The translations under genes were made by a program, and so were the position numbers. Under the pieces are notes generated by a model. That model did no database searches, was not told the DNA's origin, and was given only the letters and a program-made list of their open reading frames with translations. Shown piece by piece: positions 43,461-51,472 of a DNA stretch of 64,000 nt. This stretch comes from an uncultured Eggerthellaceae bacterium (lineage in GTDB: Bacteria; Actinomycetota; Coriobacteriia; Coriobacteriales; Eggerthellaceae): positions 36,232 through 100,231 of the forward strand of contig CAUEBO010000004.1 of NCBI GenBank assembly GCA_958454405.1, in the 5' to 3' direction. Every line of letters begins with the position of its first letter. Within the stretch, counting starts at the first letter, position 1.

Positions 43461-44960
43461 ATGAGCAGGCAAGTCGTTTTCTCGAGCAAGACCATGGCGT
43501 TGATGATCCTGTCGGTCGTAGGCTTCGGCCTGCTCCAGGGGTCGCGGCTGCTTGACCAGGGGTCGGGCCCGTACTCCTCCGAACCCTTCGTGCTCGTGGG
43601 CATCATCGCAGGAGGCGCCTGCTGCATCCTGGTGGCCCTGCTCTCGTATTTCGCGAACCTGAACGACGTCCGCCCGGTGTTTGCGGCAAGCCTCGCTCTC
43701 ATGGCCGTGCGCATCGCCGCTTCCGCCGTCCCCCATGCCTCCCAGGGCCTGATCCTGCTGTCCCAGCTTTCGGCCGGCATCGGTTGGATGCTCATCCTGT
43801 TGTGCTGGATGCAGGTGTTCGTCAGCTACCGCCCCGTGTACTCCGTTCCCATGATCGCCGTGGGCTACATCATCGACCTCGCCGTGGTGCCGCTGGCGAA
43901 CGCGCTGTTTCCCGAAGGGCGGCATACGGTGTTCCTGGTCGCGTTCGGGCTTTCGGTGATCGCGCTGGCCGTGTGCCTGAAGTGCAACCGGTTCATCGCG
44001 GACAGCATGCTCGACGACGCCCTTCCGCGCACTTCCCTCAAAGAACTCCTCACGCGCACCAGGCTCATCCTGTTCGCCATCTTCCTCATCGCGGTTCCGT
44101 GCGGGTTCATCATACAGTCGGACATCCTCGGCGGCCTGCAGTACGTGCAGGCCGATCTGACGGCCTTCATGGGCATAAGCGTGTCGCTCGTGCTTCTGGC
44201 GCTTCTGGTGATATTCAGACCCAAGAAAGAGACGATCGATCTGGCGTATCCGGTTTCGGTCGTCTGCCTTGTTCTGGTGCTGCTGTACCGCGTGTTCTCG
44301 AACGGCGACGGCTACGTGTCGGGATCGATGATGGCCGCCTTCCTCATGACGTTCTTCGGAGTGTTCTGGATCACCTTCGTGCGCGAGGCCCACGAGCGAA
44401 GGCTGCCCGCGTTCTTCCTGCTCGGCTTGGCCGTGGGCGTCGCCCAGCTGTCGCTTGCGTCGGGCCGCCTGATCGCGCTGGCCGCGCAGGCGTCCATCGC
44501 CGTGCAGAACCGGCATGTCATGGCTATCTGCGCCATCTCCTTCCTGGCGATCGGGATGAGCGGTGTCGTGACCTTGGGCGTCTCACGTCTCCAGAACGAG
44601 GGCTTTCGGGCGAAGGTCGGGCATTCCGAAGGGGAAGGCGAAGCGCCAGCGGGCGGTTCCGACGCGGCGCAGAGGCCGGCCGAGAGGATCGATGCAAGCG
44701 AGGCCCTGCCGACCGTCGTGAGCATAGCCGCGCTCGATCTGCTCCGGGAGACATACGGGCTTTCGAAACGGGAGTTCCAGGTGATAACGGAGTTCTCGAC
44801 CGGGCGGAGCGCACGTTACATCGCCGACGCGCTCATGCTGTCGGAATACACCATCAAGTCGCATCTTCGCCGCGCGTACGCGAAGATGGACGTCCACTCC
44901 CGCCAGGAGCTGCTGAGCCTGATCGACCAGATGGAGGCGCAGATACACGCGCGCGGCTGA
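43461..44960 (+). CDS. Membrane-bound LuxR-family regulator
   Basis: 499 aa. Residues ~10-385 hold about 12 hydrophobic helices (for example VVGFGLLQGSRLLDQ region, LILLSQLSAGIGWMLILLCW, VFLVAFGLSVIALAVCL). The C-terminal ~65 residues are a LuxR/NarL helix-turn-helix: YGLSKREFQVITEFSTGRSARYIADALMLSEYTIKSHLRRAYAKM (quoted in two halves: up to STGRSARYIADALMLSEYT). Such regulators are abundant in Eggerthella-type genomes, typically beside Tat-secreted reductases, as here. No receiver domain is present, so the sensor is likely the membrane part. GGAAGG precedes the ATG. Confidence 0.85.
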   Translation: MSRQVVFSSKTMALMILSVVGFGLLQGSRLLDQGSGPYSSEPFVLVGIIAGGACCILVALLSYFANLNDVRPVFAASLALMAVRIAASAVPHASQGLILLSQLSAGIGWMLILLCWMQVFVSYRPVYSVPMIAVGYIIDLAVVPLANALFPEGRHTVFLVAFGLSVIALAVCLKCNRFIADSMLDDALPRTSLKELLTRTRLILFAIFLIAVPCGFIIQSDILGGLQYVQADLTAFMGISVSLVLLALLVIFRPKKETIDLAYPVSVVCLVLVLLYRVFSNGDGYVSGSMMAAFLMTFFGVFWITFVREAHERRLPAFFLLGLAVGVAQLSLASGRLIALAAQASIAVQNRHVMAICAISFLAIGMSGVVTLGVSRLQNEGFRAKVGHSEGEGEAPAGGSDAAQRPAERIDASEALPTVVSIAALDLLRETYGLSKREFQVITEFSTGRSARYIADALMLSEYTIKSHLRRAYAKMDVHSRQELLSLIDQMEAQIHARG

Positions 44961-45136
44961 GCGCGTGAGCGCGCGTTGGGGCCGATCGCGCCCGGCTGGC
45001 TGCGGGGGCGAGGGGGCTCCAGACGCGCGGCGCCGGCACGGGAAGCGAGTCGCGCCCGATGGGCCCCGCGAACCCCGACGGGCCGGGCGATCGACGCATC
45101 CATGCACAGAGGGTTCTCCCGCCGCCGAGCATGGGA

Positions 45137-45167
45137 CGGGCCCGCCGAGACATGCTCGGCGGGCCCG
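45137..45167. terminator. Strong hairpin between convergent LuxR and flavoprotein genes
   Basis: Perfect 13-bp arms CGGGCCCGCCGAG/CTCGGCGGGCCCG with a 5-nt loop. It is placed to end both convergent transcripts, although no U-run follows. Confidence 0.55.
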
Positions 45168-45198
45168 CGAAGGAGGGGGAGAGTAGGCGAAAGGGGTT

Positions 45199-46758
45199 CT
45201 AGGCGGTTTCCTCCACGGCGTTCTGGCCGGCGATGCGGCCGAACACGACGGAGTCCATCTGCCAGTCGCCGGACACCGTGTCCGTTCCGAAGTGGCCCCC
45301 GGTGCACATGCCGGCGGCGTACAGGCCCGGGATGACGTTGCCGTCGACGTCCTTCACGCGGGCGTTCTCGTCGGCATCGAGGCCGCCGTGGGTGTACAGC
45401 ATGATGCACGTCTCGATGGGCCCTGCGTAGAACGGAGGCTGGTCGATGGGGGAGAGGAAGTGCGGGTCCTTGCCGAACGCGTCCTCACCGGCGGCGCATC
45501 CCGCGTTGTACTGGGCGACGGTGTCGAGCAGCGCGGCCTGCGGAATGCCGAAGAGCTGCTCGGCTTGCGCGGCCATCTCCTCGACGGTGTCGCCCTTCGC
45601 CACGAAACCGCCCGCAATCCACTTGTCGAGGATCTCCGGTGTCGGATTTGCCTGGTCGGGAACGATGTGTCCGTCAAGAATCGGGAAGAACACGTTGTCC
45701 GGCAATGCCAGGACGTCGTTGGCAATGGCTCCGCGCGCCTTTCCCTCGTCGGTGAACCGCTTGCCTTCCGAGCTCACGAGCACCTGGTTGACCGTGCGGG
45801 TGATGCCCGCCACGGCGACGCCCTGCGTCATGAGCTCGGCGGTGGAATAGCACGGTTCGGAAACCAGGTACTCCATATGCCGCACGTTCGCGCCCACCCT
45901 CTGCGCGGCGCGGATGGCCTCGCCGGTGAAGGGGCCGTACGGCATGCCAAGGCTCGCGAACGTCTCTCCAGCCGCGCTCGGGGTCTCCGGAAGGGGGTTC
46001 ATGTGGCGGGGGACCATCGTCTCGTCGTTGGTCCAGGGACCGGTGCAGAGGATCACGGCCTTGCGCGCCTTGATGCGCTTGGAGTCCTTGCCGTTCTCTT
46101 GGTAGGCCACGCCGAGCACCCGGCCGGAATCCCCGTCGACGATGATCTCTTCTAGCTCGCTGTTGTTGAGCAGCTCTCCCTTCTCCTGCACGATCGGGAT
46201 GAGCTTCGTGGTCAGCTCGCCGGCCGCTTTGGCGATGTACTTGCCCTGTCCCTGGCGCCCTTCCGAAAGCTTGAGCTTCTCCTTGAACTCGCAGCCGTGG
46301 TCGACCATCCAGTCGATGGCGTCGGCGGAGTTGTCGCACCAGATCCTCACCAGCGCCGGATCGGCGGTGCCGTCGGATACGGCCATCGCGTTCTCGAACA
46401 TGAGGTCGGCGCTGTCTTCCACGTCGGGGAAGTTCTGCGGGATGTTCAAAGACGATCCGTAGGCGCAGTACTGGACGGTGGCGCTCGTCGTTCCTCCGAC
46501 CATCTCAGCCTTCTCAAGCATGACGACTTCGGCGCCCGCTTCGATCGCGGTCACGGCCGCAGCCACGCCCGCAGCCCCCGACCCGACCACGACCACGTCG
46601 GTTTCGGCGTCCCATGTGCCGCTCGCTCCCTTGTCCTGCCCGCCCGAAGACGAGCATGCGCTCAAAGCGCCTGCACCCAGAATGCCCGCCGTGCCAATGC
46701 CTGCGGCCGCGAGGAACGACCTGCGCGACATCCCGGTGTTCATGTGCTGCTCGATCAT
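45199..46758 (-). CDS. Tat-exported FAD-dependent oxidoreductase (fumarate reductase/flavocytochrome c-like lipoprotein)
   Basis: 519 aa. A twin-arginine signal SRRSFLAAAGIG is followed by a lipobox LSAC, so it is probably anchored outside the membrane. The FAD site VVVVGSGAAGVAAAVTAIEAG comes next, then GGTTSATVQ, the FAD_binding_2 C-terminal GGLDADENARVKDVDG and LYAAGMCTGGHFGTDTVSGD. These features place it with periplasmic reductases of the fumarate/urocanate/drug-reductase type. No heme motif is present, so electrons probably come from a separate cytochrome. Substrate unknown. ATG at 46758 has GAAGGGGTG upstream; shorter starts at 46743 and 46731 are possible. Convergent with a LuxR regulator. 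Confidence 0.85.
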   Translation of the reverse strand: MIEQHMNTGMSRRSFLAAAGIGTAGILGAGALSACSSSGGQDKGASGTWDAETDVVVVGSGAAGVAAAVTAIEAGAEVVMLEKAEMVGGTTSATVQYCAYGSSLNIPQNFPDVEDSADLMFENAMAVSDGTADPALVRIWCDNSADAIDWMVDHGCEFKEKLKLSEGRQGQGKYIAKAAGELTTKLIPIVQEKGELLNNSELEEIIVDGDSGRVLGVAYQENGKDSKRIKARKAVILCTGPWTNDETMVPRHMNPLPETPSAAGETFASLGMPYGPFTGEAIRAAQRVGANVRHMEYLVSEPCYSTAELMTQGVAVAGITRTVNQVLVSSEGKRFTDEGKARGAIANDVLALPDNVFFPILDGHIVPDQANPTPEILDKWIAGGFVAKGDTVEEMAAQAEQLFGIPQAALLDTVAQYNAGCAAGEDAFGKDPHFLSPIDQPPFYAGPIETCIMLYTHGGLDADENARVKDVDGNVIPGLYAAGMCTGGHFGTDTVSGDWQMDSVVFGRIAGQNAVEETA

Positions 46759-47518
46759 TGCAACTCACCCCTTCGAATGAACGTTTTCCTTGAGCCGATC
46801 GCGTCGGCAAGCGACAAGGTACGTCCGGGCGGGTTCGTCCGTGTCGCACGAAAGGGTGATCGCCTGTAGAAAGAAACGTGTGAACGACCGGAAAAGGCCA
46901 CGTCAAAAGGTGGTCTCAAGGTTTCGGCAGTCCGCTGCCGTCAAACCGCCGCTGTCACGGCCCTGGCCAATCCGCCTCCATGGTGCCGGCTGGTCTTTCG
47001 GAAGAATCCGGCCCACACCGCAGATGACCGAAAACGCGGTCGAATGCGCAGTCGCCGAGCGCGAAACCGGGCACGCGAATTTCGCGACCAGGCGTTTTGT
47101 GCAATCAAGGTGCTCGAAGGGCGCGGATCGGGCCCGCTGGCTGCACATTCGACCGCGTTTTCGGTCATTTCCGATTTTGCCCCGACGCCGGCTGGTCTTT
47201 GGAAGGATCCGCTCCCTTCATGAAGGGGCCTCCCATGCAGCTCGATGGCAGGCGGAACGGCTCCAGAGGCTGCGTGCGTCGGCGTGCATCAGCGGCGGAT
47301 TCGGCAGATGCGCGGATCCGGGCGGCTTCCTGAACGATGAGGCTGGGCGGCGTGCGCTTCCAGGCGAGGGGCCAGCGGAGGGGACCCTGCCAGGCCCCTC
47401 TCCTGGGATGATCTTCGATCGTCTCGCGGGCCTTGCGGGCCGATCGCCGGTCCGGGATGTTCGCGGGCGCGGGAAACCGCCTGCATCCGAGGCGTCTTCT
47501 CGCATTTCGGCGCGGCCC
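46759..47518. other. Intergenic region with repeat copy B
   Basis: 760 bp without a credible gene. It holds the promoter of the Tat flavoprotein gene at its left, then the structured repeat at 46,986-47,300. The remaining ~200 bp to the PARG-like gene shows nothing recognisable. Confidence 0.5.
47024..47240. repeat. Dispersed hairpin repeat, copy B
   Basis: Arms of about 30 nt at 47024-47053 and 47139-47168, same as copy A (238-452), followed by the same conserved right flank with CTCCCTTCATGAAGGGG-type hairpin. In this copy a 25-bp stretch (GCCGGCTGGTCTTTCGGAAG...) is repeated directly, once before the hairpin (46987) and once after (47187). Left of it, GCCGTCAAACCGCCGCTG at about 46938 is the inverse of the right end of copy A (CGGCGGCTTGACGGC). 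Confidence 0.8.
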
Positions 47519-48370
47519 CTACCGCAGTGTCACGCCTTCGGGCAGCTCGACGTCCCGCACGTCGAAATCGTCCCCATCGTCCCCGGGCGTTGCAACCGGT
47601 GCGGCCTCCTCGGCCTTCGGCTTGCCGAATGCGGCGTCGAACGCGCCGAAGTGGGCGCGGGGCACGGCGAACACGATGCGCCCGATCGCGCCCGGATGGG
47701 CGTCGATCCATTCCTTGAACAGGCTTATGACCTGCTGCGTCTCGAAGCCTCCGCGGCCGCATCCGAAGGCGCCGCAGACCAGCGTTTCGCACCCGTTGAC
47801 GGCGGCTATGCGAAGGAAGGCTTCGATGCGCTCGGCCAGGCACTGGTCGCATTCGCGTTCAGAGCGATGGTTCTCGATGGCGCGGGCGTGGTTAGGCTCG
47901 GGGATGGCGATGACGTCGGCCTTGCGGATGTCGCCATCGTGCACGAACGCCACGGCGGGCAGGTACAGGGCGCGGTCCGTGAACAGCTGCCCGCGCTGGT
48001 AGCCGCGGTTGCCGTCATGGTAGGCGCTCTTGAGCCCGCAGAGGATAGGATAAAGGTTGCTCTCGGAGCACAGGACCTGCTCCGGGCCGAACGCGCCGTC
48101 CTCATAGCCGCCTCCGGGGCGCGTGAACGCCGTCGGATCCACGACGGCCGTCTTGCCGGCGGCGTCTTTGAGGGCTTCGGGTGCGAACGCGGTGGTGACG
48201 GAGGTGTCGGTGGATTCGAAGGCCGCCTCCGGCAGGGGCAGCTCGCGCCCCTCTCCGTCCTCGTAGATCGTCGCCGCCGCGACGGTCGCCTCGGTCTCGG
48301 CGGAGAACGCGCCCCTCATGAGGGCGAGGTGCTTCGCGGCTTGGGTCCGTCGTTCGTCTCTGTCAACCAT
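47519..48370 (-). CDS. TIGR02452/DUF2263 family protein, microbial PARG-like macrodomain
   Basis: 283 aa. The macrodomain contains VVDPTAFTRPGGGYEDGAFG and EQVLCSESNLYPIL, corresponding to the GGG-x(6-8)-QEE signature of bacterial poly(ADP-ribose) glycohydrolases, then LICGAFGCG-type LVCGAFGCGRGGF. In typical PARG the signature is QEE, with the second Glu catalytic; here it is PEQ, so the second Glu appears as Gln. It may bind rather than hydrolyse ADP-ribose. ATG at 48370 has GAAGGAGGAG before it. Stand-alone gene. Confidence 0.8.
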   Translation of the reverse strand: MVDRDERRTQAAKHLALMRGAFSAETEATVAAATIYEDGEGRELPLPEAAFESTDTSVTTAFAPEALKDAAGKTAVVDPTAFTRPGGGYEDGAFGPEQVLCSESNLYPILCGLKSAYHDGNRGYQRGQLFTDRALYLPAVAFVHDGDIRKADVIAIPEPNHARAIENHRSERECDQCLAERIEAFLRIAAVNGCETLVCGAFGCGRGGFETQQVISLFKEWIDAHPGAIGRIVFAVPRAHFGAFDAAFGKPKAEEAAPVATPGDDGDDFDVRDVELPEGVTLR

Positions 48371-48574
48371 GGGGCTCCTCCTTCGATCGCGCCTCCCATT
48401 GTACCGCAAGCGCCGTCAAGTGGATCGCCCGCCTGCCGTCGGAGGCGTTGACGCCGGCGCACCCGCCCGATGCGGACCGCGCAGGACGTGGAAGCGGGGC
48501 GCCGAAAACGTGTTCATTTCCCGGACGTTGCGGCTCGGCGTTCGATCGCAGCGGGCTGCGCCGGATTCGTCGTG

Positions 48575-48590
48575 TACAATGCCCGGCATG
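48575..48590 (+). promoter_or_regulatory. -10 element 8 nt before an ATG, suggesting a leaderless transcript
   Basis: TACAAT at 48575-48580 is followed by ATG at 48588. A start site 6-8 nt after the -10 would fall on the ATG. No Shine-Dalgarno is present upstream, which fits leaderless translation. The -35 is not clear. Confidence 0.35.
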
Positions 48591-48950
48591 GAGAACCGAG
48601 AGGGCATAGACGTGTCGGACGATCCCGCGCTCGCAGGCGCGAGCGGCTCATTGGACGCGCAGGCGGCTTCCGCGGACCCTGCTGCAGACGCCCCCGAGCA
48701 TCGTGCAACGAGCGCGAAGCGTCCGGCTTCCGCGAAGCCTTCCGATGAGGAACGGCTCGAAATGCACGCCTCCTTCAACAACCGCATCTCCTACCTGTGC
48801 AAGCTCGTGGCGCTCATCATCGCCGTCGTCGCGTTCGCCACCATCGCGCTGGGTCGCGAGGTTCCCCAGTACGTGTTCATGGGCCTGTGCCTGGCGATCG
48901 CGCTGCTTGCCATCGCCATGCTGCAGGACCACCACCAGCGCAGGCGCTAG
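48588..48950 (+). CDS. Small membrane protein, hypothetical
   Basis: 120 aa. The first ~60 residues are polar and disordered-looking (GASGSLDAQAASADPAADAPEHR). After a basic turn (NNRISYLCK) come two membrane helices, LVALIIAVVAFATIALG and YVFMGLCLAIALLAIAMLQ, ending in the basic tail DHHQRRR. Probably an inner-membrane protein with both ends inside. No family name. It lies 42 bp before uppP on the same strand, so a link to the cell envelope is plausible. Confidence 0.7.
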   Translation: MENREGIDVSDDPALAGASGSLDAQAASADPAADAPEHRATSAKRPASAKPSDEERLEMHASFNNRISYLCKLVALIIAVVAFATIALGREVPQYVFMGLCLAIALLAIAMLQDHHQRRR

Positions 48951-48992
48951 CCGCGCTGCCTGACCGATTCGAGCAACCGAGGTACGACGTTT

Positions 48993-49928
48993 ATGATCTT
49001 CGAAGCACTGAAAGCCCTCCTCATCGGCATCGTGGAGGGCATCACCGAATGGCTGCCCATCTCGTCCACCGGCCACATGATCCTCGTGGACGAATTCGTG
49101 AAGCTGCAGGTGTCCGACGAATTCCTGGCGCTGTTTCTGGTGGTCATCCAGCTGGGCGCCATCATGGCGGTGCTCATCCTGTACTTCCACAAGCTGAATC
49201 CCTTCTCTCCGCGCAAGACCAGCGTGGAGAAGAAGGGCACGTGGCGCTTGTGGGGCATGGTGGTCATCGGGTCCATCCCAGCCGCCATCCTGGGCTTCGC
49301 GCTGGACGACTGGGTCAACGAGCACTTCTACAACAAGGTGACCGTCGCCGCCATGCTCATCCTGTACGGCGTTATCTTCATCGTGCTGGAGCGGCGCAAC
49401 CGCCGCCGTTTGCGCGAGGCCGAGGCCGCGCTGGAAGCGCCGCGCGGGCGCCATGCGCGCATGTCCGACGAGGACGTCGCCCAGCGGGCCGAGGCGTCGC
49501 TGTTCAAGATCACCGACGTCGACCAGGTGGACTGGAAGACCGCGCTCAAGATCGGCTGCTTCCAGGTGCTCGCCATGATCCCGGGCACGTCCCGCTCCGG
49601 CGCCACCATCATCGGCGGCATGCTGTGCGGCTGCTCCCGCACGGCGGCGGCGGAGTTCACGTTCTTCCTGGCCATCCCCGTCATGTTCGGCTGGGGCCTG
49701 GTGAAGTGCATCAAGTTCGCAGCGGCGGGGCTCGCCATGACCATGACCGAGATCGTCGTGCTCGCAGTGGGCATCGTGTCGGCCTTCGTCGTGTCGGTCG
49801 TCGCCATCAAGTTCCTCATGGGCTACATCAAGAAGAACGACTTCACGGCGTTCGGCTGGTACCGCATCGTCGTGGGCGCGCTCGTGTTGGCCTACTTCGC
49901 CTTCGAGTCCATGGGCATGCTGCCGTAG
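48993..49928 (+). CDS. uppP: Undecaprenyl-diphosphate phosphatase
   Basis: 311 aa multi-pass membrane phosphatase that recycles undecaprenyl diphosphate to the carrier phosphate used in wall synthesis (BacA family). Both consensus motifs are present: GIVEGITEWLPISSTGHMIL near the N-terminus (catalytic Glu) and PGTSRSGATI about residue 200. About eight hydrophobic helices. It is some 40 aa longer than the E. coli protein, through a soluble arginine-rich insertion (ERRNRRRLREAEAALE). Bacitracin tolerance is often increased by it. Confidence 0.93.
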   Translation: MIFEALKALLIGIVEGITEWLPISSTGHMILVDEFVKLQVSDEFLALFLVVIQLGAIMAVLILYFHKLNPFSPRKTSVEKKGTWRLWGMVVIGSIPAAILGFALDDWVNEHFYNKVTVAAMLILYGVIFIVLERRNRRRLREAEAALEAPRGRHARMSDEDVAQRAEASLFKITDVDQVDWKTALKIGCFQVLAMIPGTSRSGATIIGGMLCGCSRTAAAEFTFFLAIPVMFGWGLVKCIKFAAAGLAMTMTEIVVLAVGIVSAFVVSVVAIKFLMGYIKKNDFTAFGWYRIVVGALVLAYFAFESMGMLP

Positions 49929-50160
49929 CCGCGCCGCTCTGTGCGATCGGGCCGACTGGCGGGGCCGATCGCCGTTGCCTCAGCGCGAAGCTTGCTGTTC
50001 GCTTGCGTGAACTTCCTTGAGAATTCAGGCGGTGCGTCTTCGGGGCGCGCCGCTTTTGCTATCATAACCTCACACGAGCGGCCTGCCATGCCAAGCGCCT
50101 TCCGCGGGAGGGCGCGGGGCCGATGCTCGTTACCGCTTTGAGTCATGGGAGGAAAAGACG

Positions 50161-50442
50161 ATGTCTGAAGAGAACGGCTCCTTCGAGGAGATCCAGGAAC
50201 ATCGTGCCAAGATCGATGAGATCGATCGCCAGCTCGTCGCGCTGCTCAACAAGCGCGCGGGCCATTCGCTGGTCATCCGCGGTCTCAAGCCCGATGCGCA
50301 CATGGGCCTGTACGACCCGAAGCGCGAGGAGGAGATCTTCGCGAAGGTGAACGGCTACAACGAAGGCCCCTTGTACAACGAGAACCTGCGCGAGATCTAT
50401 GCCAGCATCCTGAAAGTCATGAAGGAGACCCCGTCGGTATGA
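50161..50442 (+). CDS. Chorismate mutase (AroQ class)
   Basis: 93 aa all-helical AroQ domain converting chorismate to prephenate. Landmarks are HRAKIDEIDRQLVALLNKRAGHSLVI, DPKREEEIF and NENLREIYASILKVM, with the conserved Arg/Lys/Glu pattern. Length is right for a stand-alone AroQ. GGAGGAAAAG before the ATG. The stop overlaps the ATG of the next gene by ATGA, so it is coupled with DAHP synthase, the entry enzyme of the same pathway, possibly forming a regulatory complex. Confidence 0.92.
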   Translation: MSEENGSFEEIQEHRAKIDEIDRQLVALLNKRAGHSLVIRGLKPDAHMGLYDPKREEEIFAKVNGYNEGPLYNENLREIYASILKVMKETPSV

Positions 50443-51239
50443 GTGAACAGATAGCAGCCAAACTGCCGGATTACGGCACCATCACCGACGAAATAGCCAT
50501 CTACGCCGGCCCGTGCTCCGTTGAAAGCGAAGAGCAGTTCGACGAGGTGGCCGAGTGCATCGCGGGCTTGGGCCTGCGCTGGATCCGCGGCGGCGCGTTC
50601 AAGCCGCGCACGAACCCGCACTCGTTCCAGGGTCTGGGCGAGGACGCGCTCAAGATCATGAAGAACGCCGGCGAGAAGTACGGCCTCATGACCCTCACCG
50701 AAGTCATGGATTCGGCGCACTGCGAGATGGTCCATTCCTACGTGGACGGTCTGCAGGTGGGCGCGCGCAACTTCCAGAACTTCAGCCTGTTGAAGAACAT
50801 CGGCCAGGTGACGAAGGATTCGCACAAGATGGTGCTGTTCAAGCGCGGCTTCGCCGGCTCCATCTCCGAGTGGCTCTCGGCCACCGACTACATCACCATG
50901 GAGGGCAACGACAACGTCGTGCTGTGCGAGCGCGGCCTGCGCACGTTCGAAACGGCCACGCGCTTCACGCTGGACATCTCGGCCGTGCCCGTCGTGCACA
51001 AGCAGAGCCTGTACCCCATCTGCGTGGATGTGTCGCATCCGGCCGGCGTGCGCGACCTCGTGCCGCCGCTGGCGAAGGCCGCCGTGGCCATCGGCGCCGA
51101 CTCCATCATGATCGAAGTGCACCCCAATCCGCCGGCGGCCCTCTCCGACGGTCCCCAGCAGCTCACGCCGGCCCAGTTCGTCGACCTCGTGGCCGAGCTG
51201 CGCGAGATCGCGGCCGTGTTCGGAAAGAAGATCGTTTAG
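50439..51239 (+). CDS. aroF: 3-Deoxy-7-phosphoheptulonate synthase
   Basis: 266 aa, of the short Ibeta/KDO8P-like DAHP synthase type without a fused mutase. Condenses PEP with erythrose-4-phosphate at the start of aromatic amino acid synthesis. Segments IYAGPCSVESEEQF, LRWIRGGAFKPRTNPHSFQG, LMTLTEVMD, LQVGARNFQNF, KRGFAGSISEWL and CVDVSHPAGVRDLVPPLAKA, ending with IMIEVHPNP. Translation begins within the chorismate mutase stop (ATGA), so the two enzymes are made together; feedback control could be through the mutase. Confidence 0.93.
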   Translation: MSEQIAAKLPDYGTITDEIAIYAGPCSVESEEQFDEVAECIAGLGLRWIRGGAFKPRTNPHSFQGLGEDALKIMKNAGEKYGLMTLTEVMDSAHCEMVHSYVDGLQVGARNFQNFSLLKNIGQVTKDSHKMVLFKRGFAGSISEWLSATDYITMEGNDNVVLCERGLRTFETATRFTLDISAVPVVHKQSLYPICVDVSHPAGVRDLVPPLAKAAVAIGADSIMIEVHPNPPAALSDGPQQLTPAQFVDLVAELREIAAVFGKKIV

Positions 51240-51400
51240 GTTCCGCCGTTCTGCCGAACGGCGGAACAAGCCGACGCTGCGAAGCTCGGAGGCACCCCGC
51301 CTTGCCGCTCCAAGCCCTCGTCGCGTACCGAAGTACGCTTCCCCGGGCTTTCAACGGCAATTCGGGGCACCTCCGAGCTTCTCGCTGACTGACTAACGCC
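51240..51400. repeat. Multi-hairpin structured repeat, intergenic copy X
   Basis: Immediately after aroF: hairpin TTCCGCCG...CGGCGGAA, then CCGACGCTGCG, a long outer stem GAAGCTCGGAGG/CCTCCGAGCTTC, a central palindrome GCGTACCGAAGTACGC, and CTCGCTGACT. The same order recurs inside pcrA (54,513-54,662), where the outer stem differs in sequence but still pairs. Confidence 0.75.
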
Positions 51401-51428
51401 AACCGGGGCGACAAAACTTCAACCTGCG

Positions 51429-51464
51429 AGCGGGGTCGCGCTCGCGCAAGCGCGACCCCGCTCC
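51429..51464. terminator. Hairpin between aroF and the aldo/keto reductase
   Basis: GAGCGGGGTCGCGCT pairs with AGCGCGACCCCGCTC around a short loop. It is placed between convergent genes, so it can end both transcripts; no U-run. Confidence 0.6.
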
Positions 51465-51472
51465 CGCCGCGC

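Noticed and set aside
43461..44960. MFS transporter call for the multi-helix LuxR gene
   Set aside because: The C-terminal LuxR helix-turn-helix is decisive; the helices are taken as a sensor part.
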